Shown: positions 8,681-19,345 of the stretch, piece after piece
How positions within the stretch are numbered: the stretch's first letter is position 1
Layout of the letters: every line of letters begins with the position of its first letter
Origin: Anaspis maculata
Taxonomy: Eukaryota > Arthropoda > Insecta > Coleoptera > Scraptiidae
DNA length: 64,000 nucleotides
Assembly (NCBI GenBank): GCA_949128115.1
Contig: OX421964.1
Location: forward strand, 50,322,601-50,386,600
Reading direction: 5' to 3'
The notes under the pieces: model-generated
Database searches by the model: none
Told to the model about the DNA's origin: nothing
Seen by the model: the letters and a program-made list of their open reading frames with translations, nothing else
Position numbers and translations under genes: made by a program

Positions 8681-8990
8681 AGTTTACGATACGAGTTGGC
8701 TGTTACATAAGTGGTTTTCAGACACGAAGCCGAAATTTGCAGAACGAGGGCGCAGCCCGAGTTCTGTAAGAGGCTGAGTGTCGGAAAGTATCTTGTGTAA
8801 CAAGCCACGAGTGTTGTACAACATTTTACGTGTTTGTTTCAGTGCAAATTGTGAAAATGTTGTAGTTTTTGAGGTTATTTTGACAAGTGTCAAATTAAGT
8901 ACATAAACTGTAAAATCCATATACAGCTTATATAAAAGTCTTTATATCTTATGTATCAACACAACAAACACGTAAAATAACATAATTATT
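8681..8990. mobile_element. Hairpin miniature element related to 6190-6470
   Basis: GTTGGCTGTTACATAAGTGG and TTTTCAGACAC (8695-8728) pair imperfectly with GTGTCGGAAA and TTGTGTAACAAGCCAC (8777-8812), giving a hairpin. The small inner palindrome AGAACGAGGG / CCCGAGTTCT is at its tip. The 3' part has TGACAAGTGTCA and TACATAAACTG, as in the copy inside element B. A second inverted pair (TTTACGTGTTTG near 8826 and CAAACACGTAAAA near 8966) may mark its 3' end. Exact limits are unclear. Confidence 0.5.
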
Positions 8991-9045
8991 TCACCCTATA
9001 TTGGGCAGTGGAGCTGGTAGCTGGAATGCACAAATTGCAGATCGT

Positions 9046-9072
9046 TACCTACCTACCTACCTATCTACCTAT
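9046..9072 (+). repeat. (TACC)n-like microsatellite
   Basis: Short run of ACCT units with one CTAT variant, followed by further GGTAG/GTAGG fragments to about 9110. Similar TACCTACC fragments near 1500 and 8110 suggest this motif is common in the genome. Confidence 0.8.
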
Positions 9073-9305
9073 TTTATGACTTTACGGGTAGCTATCTAAT
9101 TTAGGTAGAAGCCTAATGAAATTTCAAATTGCTCTAACAATTCAAAAAAATGTAAATTACCTTCTCAAAGTTTTTTCTTTCGAATATGAATTTTTTTTTC
9201 CTTTCTCGAAAAAATTTTTTTTTTCGTAAGGAAGAATTTATTCAGCTGCTCCGGAGCCAGGGGGGGGCAAGTGCCCCCCCTTGCCCCCCCCTCCGGGCGC
9301 CCATG

Positions 9306-10837
9306 AATGGAGCCGAACGGATCGCTGAGAGAAAATCGATTTTGAATCTAAGTTCTGCAGCAAATGACCAAACAGCCAATTACCGAGAAGTTTCCCCGAA
9401 TTTAACACTATTATTGAAAGAAGCCGATAGATTGCGATTGCGTAACCCACGCCCGGAATGACGTTTCAACTTTTATCGGTGAAGCCGAACGGATCGCTGA
9501 GAAAAAAAAACGATTTTGAATCTGAATTCTGCAGCAAATGACCAAAAAGTCAATTACCGATGAGTTCTCCAGAATGTGACAATATTATTCGATGAAAAAG
9601 CCGATGGATTGCGTATTCTAAGCCCGAAATAACGTGTAAACTTTTATCGGTGAGGCCAAATGGATCGCTGAGAAAAAACCGATTTTGAATCTAACTTCTG
9701 CAGCAAATGACCAAACTGCTAATTCCCGAGAAGTTTTCCCGAATTTGACAATAATGATCGAGAAGAAGCCGATGAATTGTGTATCTTGAGCCCGGAATAA
9801 CGTTTAAACTTTCATCGGTGAAGCCGAACGGATCGCTGAGAAAAAATCGATTTTGAATCTAACTTCTGCAGCAAAGGACCAAACAGCCAATCACCAAGAA
9901 GTTTCCCCGAATTTGACAAAATTATTTGAAAAAGAAAAGCCGATGGATTGCGTATCCTAAGCCCGGAATAACGTTTAATCTTTTATCGGTGAAGCCGGAC
10001 AGATCGCTGAGAAAAAATCTATTCTGAATCTAACTTTTGCAGCAAATGACCAAACAGCCAACTACCGAGAAGTTTTCCCGAATTTGACAATATTATTCGA
10101 GAAAAAGCCGATGAATTGTGTATCCTAAGCCCGGAATAACGTTCGAACATTTATCGGCGAAGCCGAACGGATCGCTGAAAAAAAATCGATTTTGAATCTA
10201 ACTTCTGCAGCAAATGACCAAACAGCCAACTACCGAGAAGTTTTCCCGAAATTAACACGATTATCTCAAAAAAAGCCGACGGATTGAGTATCCTATGCCC
10301 GGAATAAAGTTTAAACATTTATCGGCGAAGCCGAACGGATCGCTGAAAAAAAATCGATTTTGAATCTAACTTCTGCAGCAAATGACCAAACAGCCAATTT
10401 CCGAGAAATTCTCCCGAATGTGACAATATTATTTGATAAGAAAGCCGACGGATTGCGTATCTTAAGCCCGAAATAACGTTCAAATCTTTCATCGGTGAAG
10501 CCGAACGGATCGTTGGGAAAAATTTGATTTTGAATCTGACTTCTGCAGCAAATGATCAAACAGCCAATTACCAAGAAGTTTCCCCGAATTTGACAAGATT
10601 ATTTGAAAAAGAAAAGCCGATGGATTGCGTATCCTAAGCCCGGAATAACGTTTAAACTTTCATCGGTGAAGCCGAACGGATCGCTGAGAAAAAATCGATT
10701 TTGAATCTAACTTCTGCAGCAAAGGACCAAACAGCCAATTACCAAGAAGTTTCCCCGAATTTGACAAAATTATTTGAAAAAGAAAAGCCGATGGATTGCG
10801 TATCCTAAGCCCGGAATAACGTTTAATCTTTTAAAAC
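9306..10837 (+). repeat. Divergent monomer cassette D1 at the array edge
   Basis: The first nine or so monomers carry variants rare elsewhere: TAGATTGCGATTGCG with ACCCACGCCCGG near 9430, AATTTGACAATA in place of AATTTAACACTA, AATAACG in place of AATAAAG, and AAAGGACCAAACAGCC. The cassette ends in a 180-bp-class monomer marked TTAATCTTTTAAAAC at 10823. Compared with internal copies it has one extra monomer (about 9820-9990) and lacks another (the 16.77-16.94-kb type). Confidence 0.85.
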
Positions 10838-13800
10838 TTTTATCGGTGAAGCCGAACGGATCGCTGAGAAAAAAATCGATTTCGAATCTGACTTCTGCAG
10901 CAAATGACCAAACAGCCAATTACCGAGAAGTTTTCCCGAATTTAACACTATTATTTCAAAAAAAGCCGATGGATTGAGTATCCTAAGCCCGGAATAAAGT
11001 TCAAACTTTTATCGGTGAAGCCGAACGGATCGCTGAGAAAAAAATCGATTCCGAATCTGACTTCTGCAGCAAATGACCAAACAGCCAATTACCGAGAAGT
11101 TTTCCCGAATTTAACACTATTATTTCAAAAAAAGCCGATGGATTGAGTATCCTAAGCCCGGAATAAAGTTTAAACTTTTATCGGTGAAGCCGAACGGATC
11201 GCTGAGAAAAAAATCGATTTCGAATCTGACTTCTGCAGCAAATGACCAAACAGCCAATTACCGAGAAGTTTTCCCGAATTTAACACTATTATTTCAAAAA
11301 AAGCCGACGGATTGAGTATCCTAAGCCCGGAATAAAGTTCAAACTTTTATCGGTGAAGCCGAACGGATCGCTGAGAAAAAAATCGATTTCGAATCTGACT
11401 TCTGCAGCAAATGACCAAACAGCCAATTACCGAGAAGTTTTCCCGAATTTAACACTATTATTTCAAAAAAAAAGCCGATGGATTGAGTATCCTAAGCCCG
11501 GAATAAAGTTCAAACTTTTATCGGTGAAGCCGAATGGATCGCTGAGATAAAAATCGATTCCGAATCTGACTTCTGCAGCAAATGACCAAACAGCCAATTA
11601 CCGAGAAGTTTTCCCGAATTTAACACTATTATTTCAAAAAAAAGCCGATGGATTGAGTATCCTAAGCCCGGAATAAAGTTCAAACTTTTATCGGTGAAGC
11701 CGAACGGATCGCTGAGAAAAAAATCGATTCCGAATCTGACTTCTGCAGCAAATGACCAAACAGCCAATTACCGAGAAGTTTTCCCGAATTTAACACTATT
11801 ATTTCACAAGAAGCCGATGGATTGAGTATCCTAAGCCCGGAATAAAGTTTAAACTTTTATCGGTGAAGCCGAACGGATCGCTGAGAAAAAAATCGATTCC
11901 GAATCTGACTTCTGCAGCAAATGACCAAACAGCCAATTACCGAGAAGTTTTCCCGAATTTAACACTATTATATCAAAAAGAAGCCGATGGATTGAGTATT
12001 CTTAGCCCGGAATAAAGTTCAAACATTTATCGGTGAAGCCGAACGGATCGCTGAGAAAAAAATCGATTCCGAATCTGACTTCTGCGGCAAATGACCAAAC
12101 AGCCAATTACCGAGAAGTTTTCCCGAATTTAACATTAACATTTCAAAAAAAAGCCGATGGATTGAGTATCCTAAGCCCGGAATGAAGTTCAAACTTTTAT
12201 CGGTGAAGCCGAACGGATCGCTGAGAAAAAAATCGATTCCGGATCTGACTTCTGCAGCAAATGACCAAACAGCCAATTACCGAGAAGTTTTCCCGAATTT
12301 AACACTATTATTTCAAAAAAAGCCGATGGATTGAGTATCCTAAGCCCGGAATAAAGTTTAAACTTTTATCGGTGAAGCCGAACGGAACGCTGAGAAAAAA
12401 ATCGATTACAAATCTGACTTCTGCAGCAAATGACCAAACAGCCAATTACCGAGAAGTTTTCCCGAATTTAACACTATTATTTCAAAAAAAGCCGACGGAT
12501 TGAGTATCCTAAGCCCGGAATAAAGTTCAAACTTTTATCGGTGAAGCCGAACGGATCGCTGAAAAAAAAATCGATTTCGAATCTGACTTCTGCAGCAAAT
12601 GACCAAACAGCCAATTACCGAGGAGTTTTCCCGAATTTAACACTATTATTTCAAAATAAGCCGATGGATTGAGTATCCTAAGCCCGGAATAAAGTTCAAA
12701 CTTTTATCGGTGAAGCCGAACGGATCGCTGAGAAAAAAATCGATTCCGAATCTGACTTCTGCAGCAAATGACCAAACAGCCAATTACCGAGAAGTTTTCC
12801 CGAATTTAACATTATTATTTCAAGAAAAAAGCCGATGGATTGAGTATCCTAAGCCCGGAATAAAGTTAAAACTTTTATCGGTGAAGCCGAACGGATCGCT
12901 GAGAAAAAAATCGATTCCGAATCTGACTTCTGCAGCAAATGACCAAACAGCCAATTACCGAGAAGTTTTCCCGAATTTAACACTATTATTTCAAAAAAAA
13001 AAGCCGATGGATTGAGTATCCTAAGCCCGGAATAAAGTTCAAACTTTTATCGGTGAAGCCGAACGGATCGCTGAGATAAAAATCGATTCCGAATCTGACT
13101 TCTGCAGCAAATGACCAAACAGCCAATTACCGAGAAGTTTTCCCGAATTTAACACTATTATTTCAAAAAAAAGCCGATGGATTGAGTATCCTAAGCCCGG
13201 GATAAAGTTCAAACTTTTATCGGTGAAGCCGAACGGATCGCTGAGAAAAAAATCGATTCCGAATCTGACTTCTGCAGCAAATGACCAAACAGCCAATTAC
13301 CGAGAAGTTCTCCCGAATTTAACACTATTATTTCAAAAAAAGCCGATGGATTGAGTATCCTGAGCCCGGAATAAAGTTTAAACTTTTATCGGTGAAGCCG
13401 AACGGATCGCTGAGAAAAAAATCGATTTCGAATCTGACTTCTGCAGCAAATGACCAAACAGCCAATTACCGAGAAGTTTTCCCGAATTTAACACTATTAT
13501 TTCAAAAAAAGCCGACGGATTGAGTATCCTAAGCCCGGAATAAAGTTCAAACTTTTATCGGTGAAGCCGAACGGATCGCTGAGAAAAAAATCGATTTCGA
13601 ATCTGACTTCTGCAGCAAATGACCAAACAGCCAATTACCGAGAAGTTTTCCCGAATTTAACACTATTATTTCAAAAAAAAAGCCGATGGATTGAGTATCC
13701 TAAGCCCGGAATAAAGTTCAAACTTTTATCGGTGAAGCCGAACGGATCGCTGAGATAAAAATCGATTCCGAATCTGACTTCTGCAGCAAATGACCAAACA

Positions 13801-16020
13801 GCCAATTACCGAGAAGTTTTCCCGAATTTAACACTATTATTTCAAAAAAAAGCCGATGGATTGAGTATCCTAAGCCCGGAATAAAGTTCAAACTTTTATC
13901 GGTGAAGCCGAACGGATCGCTGAGAAAAAAATCGATTCCGAATCTGACTTCTGCAGCAAATGACCAAACAGCCAATTACCGAGAAGTTTTCCCGAATTCA
14001 ACACTATTATTTCACAAAAAGCCGATGGATTGAGTATCCTAAGCCCGGAATAAAGTTTGAACTTTTATCGGTGAAGCCGAACGGATCGCTGAGAAAAAAA
14101 TCGATTCCGAATCTGACTTCTGCAGCAAATGACCAAACAGCCAATTACCGAGAAGTTTTCCCGGAATTAACACTATTATTTCAAAAAGAAGCCGATGGAT
14201 TGAGTATTCTTAGCCCGGAATGAAGTTCGAACATTTATCGGTGAAGCCGAACGGATCGCTGAGAAAAAAATCGATTCCGAATCTGACTTCTGCAGCAAAT
14301 GACCAAACAGCCAATTACCGAGAAGTTTTCCCGAATTTAACATTAACATTTCAAAAAAAAGCCGATGGATTGAGTATCCAAAGCCCGGAATGAAGTTCAA
14401 ACTTTTATCGGTGAAGCCGAACGGATCGCTGAGAAAAAAATCGATTCCGAATCTGACTTCTGCAGCAAATGACCAAACAGCCAATTACCGAGAAGTTTTC
14501 CCGAATTTAACACTATTATTTCAAAAAAAGCCGATGGATTGAGTATCCTAAGCCCGGAATAAAGTTTAAACTCTTATCGGTGAAGCCGAACGGAACGCTG
14601 AGAAAAAAATCGATTCCGAATCTGACTTCTGCAGCAAATGACCAAACAGCCAATTACCGAGAAAGTTTTCCCGAATTTAACACTATTATTTCAAAAAAAG
14701 CCGACGGATTGAGTATCCTAAGCCCGGAATAAAGTTCAAACTTTTATCGGTGAAGCCAAACGGATCGCTGAGAAAAAAATCGATTTCGAATCTGACTTCT
14801 GCAGCAAATGACCAAACAGCCAATTACCGAGGAGTTTTCCCGAATTTAACACTATTATTTCAAAATAAGCCGATGGATTGAGTATCCTAAGCCCGGAATA
14901 AAGTTCAAACTTTTATCGGTGAAGCCGAACGGATCGCTGAGAAAAAAATCGATTCCGAATCTGACTTCTGCAGCAAATGACCAAACAGCCAATTACCGAG
15001 AAGTTTTCCCAAATTTAACACTATTATTTCAAAAACAGCCGATGGATTGAGTATCCTAAGCCCGGAATAAAGTTTAAACTTTTATCGGTGGAGCCGAACG
15101 GATCGCTGAGAAAAAAATCGATTCCGAATCTGACTTCTGCAGCAAATGACCAAGCAGCCAATTACCGAGAAGTTTTCCCGAATTTAACACTATTATTTCA
15201 AAAAAAGCCGACGGATTGAGTATCCTGAGCCCGGAATAAAGTTCAAACTTTTATCGGTGAAGCCGAACGGATCGCTGAGAAAAAAATCGATTCCGAATCT
15301 GACTTCTGCAGCAAATGACCAAACAGCCAATTACCGAGAAGTTTTCCCGAATTTAACATTATTATTCCAAAAAAAAAGCCGATGGATTCAGTATCCTAAG
15401 CCCGGAATAAAGTTAAAACTTTTATCGGTGAAGCCGAACGGATCGCTGAGAAAAAAATCGATTCCGAATCTGACTTCTGCAGCAAATGACCAAACAGCCA
15501 ATTACCGAGAAGTTTTCCCGAATTTAACACTATTATTTCAAAAACAGCCGATGGATTGAGTATCCTAAGCCCGGAATAAAGTTTAAACTTTTATCGGTGA
15601 AGCCGAACGGATCGCTGAGAAAAAAATCGATTCCGAATCTGACTTCTGCAGCAAATGACCAAACAGCCAATTACCGAGAAGTTTTCCCGAATTTAACACT
15701 ATTATTTCAAAAAAAGCCGACGGATTGAGTATCCTAAGCCCGGAATAAAGTTCAAACTTTTATCGGTGAAGCCGAACGGATCGCTGAGAAAAAAATCGAT
15801 TCCGAATCTGACTTCTGCAGCAAATGACCAAACAGCCAATTACCGAGAAGTTTTCCCGAATTTAACATTATTATTTCAAAAAAAAAGCCGATGGATTGAG
15901 TATCCTAAGCCCGGAATAAAGTTTAAACTTTTATCGGTGAAGCCGAACGGATCGCTGAGAAAAAAATCGATTCCAAATCTGACTTCTGCAGCAAATGACC
16001 AAACAGCCAATTACCGAGAA

Positions 16021-17466
16021 GTTTCCCCGAATTTAACACTATTATTGAAAGAAGCCGATAGATTGCGATTGCGTAACCCACGCCCGGAATGACGTTCCAA
16101 CTTTTATCGGTGAAGCCGAACGGATCGCTGAGAAAAAAAAACGATTTTGAATCTGAATTTTGCAGCAAATGACCAAAAAGTCAATTACCGATAAGTTCTC
16201 CAGAATGTGACAATATTATTCGATGAAAAAGCCGATGGATTGCGTATTCTAAGCCCGAAATAACGTGTAAACTTTTATCGGTGAGGCCAAATGGATCGCT
16301 GAGAAAAAACCGATTTTGAATCTAACTTCTGCAGCAAATGACCAAACTGCTAATTCCCGAGAAGTTTTCCCGAATTTGACAATAATGATCGAAAAGAAGC
16401 CGATGAATTGTGTATCTTGAGCCCGGAATAACGTTTGAACTTTCATCGGTGAAGCCGGACAGATCGCTGAGAAAAAATCTATTCTGAATCTAACTTTTGC
16501 AGCAAATGACCAAACAGCCAACTACCGAGAAGTTTTCCCGAATTTGACAATATTATTCGAGAAAAAGCCGATGAATTGTGTATCCTAAGCCCGGAATAAC
16601 GTTCAAACATTTATCGGCGAAGCCGGACGGATCGCTGAAAAAAAATCGATTTTGAATCTAACTTCTGCAGCAAATGACCAAACAGCCAACTACCGAGAAG
16701 TTTTCCCGAATTTGACAATATTATTCGAGAAAAAGCCGATGAATTGTGTATCCTAAGCCCGGAATAAAGTTCAAACTTTTATCGGTGAAGCCGAACGGAT
16801 CGCTGAGAAAAAAATCGATTCCGAATCTGACTTCTGCAGCAAATGACCAAACAGCCAATTACCGAGAAGTTTTCCCGAAATTAACACGATTATCTCAAAA
16901 AAAGCCGACGGATTGAGTATCCTATGCCCGGAATAAAGTTTAAACATTTATCGGCGAAGCCGAACGGATCGCTGAAAAAAAATCGATTTTGAATCTAACT
17001 TCTGCAGCAAATGACCAAACAGCCAATTTCCGAGAAATTCTCCCGAATGTGACAATATTATTTGATAAGAAAGCCGACGGATTGCGTATCTCAAGCCCGA
17101 AATAACGTTCAAATCTTTCATCGGTGAAGCCGAACGGATCGTTGGGAAAAATTTGATTTTGAATCTGACTTCTGCAGCAAATGATCAAACAGCCAATTAC
17201 CAAGAAGTTTCCCCGAATTTGACAAAATTATTTGAAAAAGAAAAGCCGATGGATTGCGTATCCTAAGCCCGGAATAACGTTGAAACTTTCATCGGTGAAG
17301 CCGAACGGATCGCTGAGAAAAAATCGATTTTGAATCTAACTTCTGCAGCAAAGGACCAAACAGCCAATTACCAAGAAGTTTCCCCGAATTTGACAAAATT
17401 ATTTGAAAAAGAAAAGCCGATGGATTGCGTATCCTAAGCCCGGAATAACGTTTAATCTTTTAAAAC
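16021..17466 (+). repeat. Divergent cassette D2
   Basis: Internal copy of the edge cassette, from GTTTCCCCGAATTTAACAC to the TTAATCTTTTAAAAC marker at 17452. It begins right after a hybrid monomer, because one ordinary monomer present before the other complete internal copies is missing here. Confidence 0.88.
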
Positions 17467-18751
17467 TTTTATCGGTGAAGCCGAACGGATCGCTGAGAAA
17501 AAAATCGATTTCGAATCTGACTTCTGCAGCAAATGACCAAACAGTCAATTACCGAGAAGTTTTCCCCAATTTAACACTATTATTTCAAAATAAGCCGATG
17601 GATTGAGTATCCTAAGCCCGGAATAAAGTTCAAACTTTTATCGGTGAAGCCGAACGGATCGCTGAGAAAAAAATCGATTCCGAATCTGACTTCTGCAGCA
17701 AATGACCAAACAGCCAATTACCGAGAAGTTTTCCCGAATTTAACACTATTATTTCAAAAAAAAAGCCGATGGATTGAGTATCCTAAGCCCGGAATAAAGT
17801 TCAAACTTTTATCGGTGAAGCCGAACGGATCGCTGAGATAAGAATCGATTCCGAATCTGACTTCTGCAGCAAATGACCAAACAGCCAATTACCGAGAAGT
17901 TTTTCCGAATTTAACACTATTATTTCAAAAAAAAGCCGACGGATTGAGTATCCTAAGCCCGGAATAAAGTTCAAACTTTTATCGGTGAAGCCGAACGGAT
18001 CGCTGAGAAAAAAATCGATTCCGAATCTGACTTCTGCAGCAAATGACCAAACAGCCAATTACCGAGAAGTTTTCCCGAATTTAACACTATTATTTCAAAA
18101 AAAGCCGATGGATTGAGTATCCTAAGCCCGGAATAAAGTTTAAACTTTTATCGGTGAAGCCGAACGGAACGCTGAGAAAAAAATCGATTCCGAATCTGAC
18201 TTCTGCAGCAAATGACCAAACAGCCAATTACCGAGAAGTTTTCCCGAATTTAACACTATTATTTCAAAAAAAAAGCCGACGGATTGAGTATCCTAAGCCC
18301 GGAATAAAGTTCAAACTTTTATCGGTGAAGCCGAACGGATCGCTGAGATAAAAATCGATTCCGAATCTGACTTCTGCAGCAAATGACCAAACAGCCAATT
18401 ACCGAGAAGTTTTTCCGAATTTAACACTATTATTTCAAAAAAAAGCCGATGGATTGAGTATCCTAAGCCCGGAATAAAGTTTAAACTTTTATCGGTGAAG
18501 CCGAACGGATCGCTGAGAAAAAAATCGATTCCGAATCTGACTTCTGCAGCAAATGACCAAACAGCCAATTACCGAGAAGTTTTCCCGAATTTAACACTAT
18601 TATTTCAAAAAAAGCCGATGGATTGAGTATCCTAAGCCCGGAATAAAGTTTAAACTTTTATCGGCGAAGCCGAACGGATCGCTGAGAAAAAAATCGATTC
18701 CGAATCTGACTTCTGCAGCAAATGACCAAACAGCCAATTACCGAGAAGTTT

Positions 18752-19345
18752 TCCCGAAATTAACACGATTATCTCAAAAAAAGCCGACGGATTGAGTATC
18801 CTATGCCCGGAATAAAGTTTAAACATTTATCGGCGAAGCCGAACGGATCGCTGAAAAAAAATCGATTTTGAATCTAACTTCTGCAGCAAATGACCAAACA
18901 GCCAATTTCCGAGAAATTCTCCCGAATGTGACAATATTATTTGATAAGAAAGCCGACGGATTGCGTATCTTAAGCCCGAAATAACGTTCAAATCTTTCAT
19001 CGGTGAAGCCGAACGGATCGTTGGGAAAAATTTGATTTTGAATCTGACTTCTGCAGCAAATGATCAAACAGCCAATTACCAAGAAGTTTCCCCGAATTTG
19101 ACAAAATTATTTGAAAAAGAAAAGCCGATGGATTGCGTATCCTAAGCCCGGAATAACGTTCAAACTTTCATCGGTGAAGCCGAACGGATCGCTGAGAAAA
19201 AATCGATTTTGAATCTAACTTCTGCAGCAAAGGACCAAACAGCCAATTACCAAGAAGTTTCCCCGAATTTGACAAAATTATTTGAAAAAGAAAAGCCGAT
19301 GGATTGCGTATCCTAAGCCCGGAATAACGTTTAATCTTTTAAAAC
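18752..19345 (+). repeat. Half-cassette d1
   Basis: Contains only the last part of the divergent cassette, from CCCGAAATTAACACG to TTAATCTTTTAAAAC, 1,879 bp after the same segment of D2. It arose by duplicating about 11 monomers that included the cassette's 3' end. Confidence 0.85.

Larger units (their letters stand above)
8038..9313. mobile_element. 1.26-kb DNA element inserted in a satellite monomer
   Basis: The element is 8046-9305, with an 11-bp terminal inverted repeat: CATGGGCGCCC at the left, its reverse complement at the right. AATGGAGC flanks it on both sides (8038-8045 and 9306-9313), an 8-bp target duplication. Removing the element and one duplicate joins TTCACACTCTTATC to AATGGAGCCGAACGGATCGC, which reads as a continuous satellite monomer. 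Subterminal G-runs (near 8076 and 9260-9293) are mirrored at both ends. The interior has a three-copy tandem repeat, a hairpin element and microsatellites but no transposase, so it is non-autonomous. The 8-bp duplication fits hAT, but other superfamilies also make 8-bp duplications. Confidence 0.85.

Noticed and set aside
8448..8920. Frames at 8448-8777 (+) and 8684-8920 (-)
   Set aside because: They run through the three-copy tandem repeat and the hairpin element and have no domain similarity.
9046..9072. Telomeric repeat
   Set aside because: The unit is TACC-like, not TTAGG or TTAGGG, and the run is only a few copies long.
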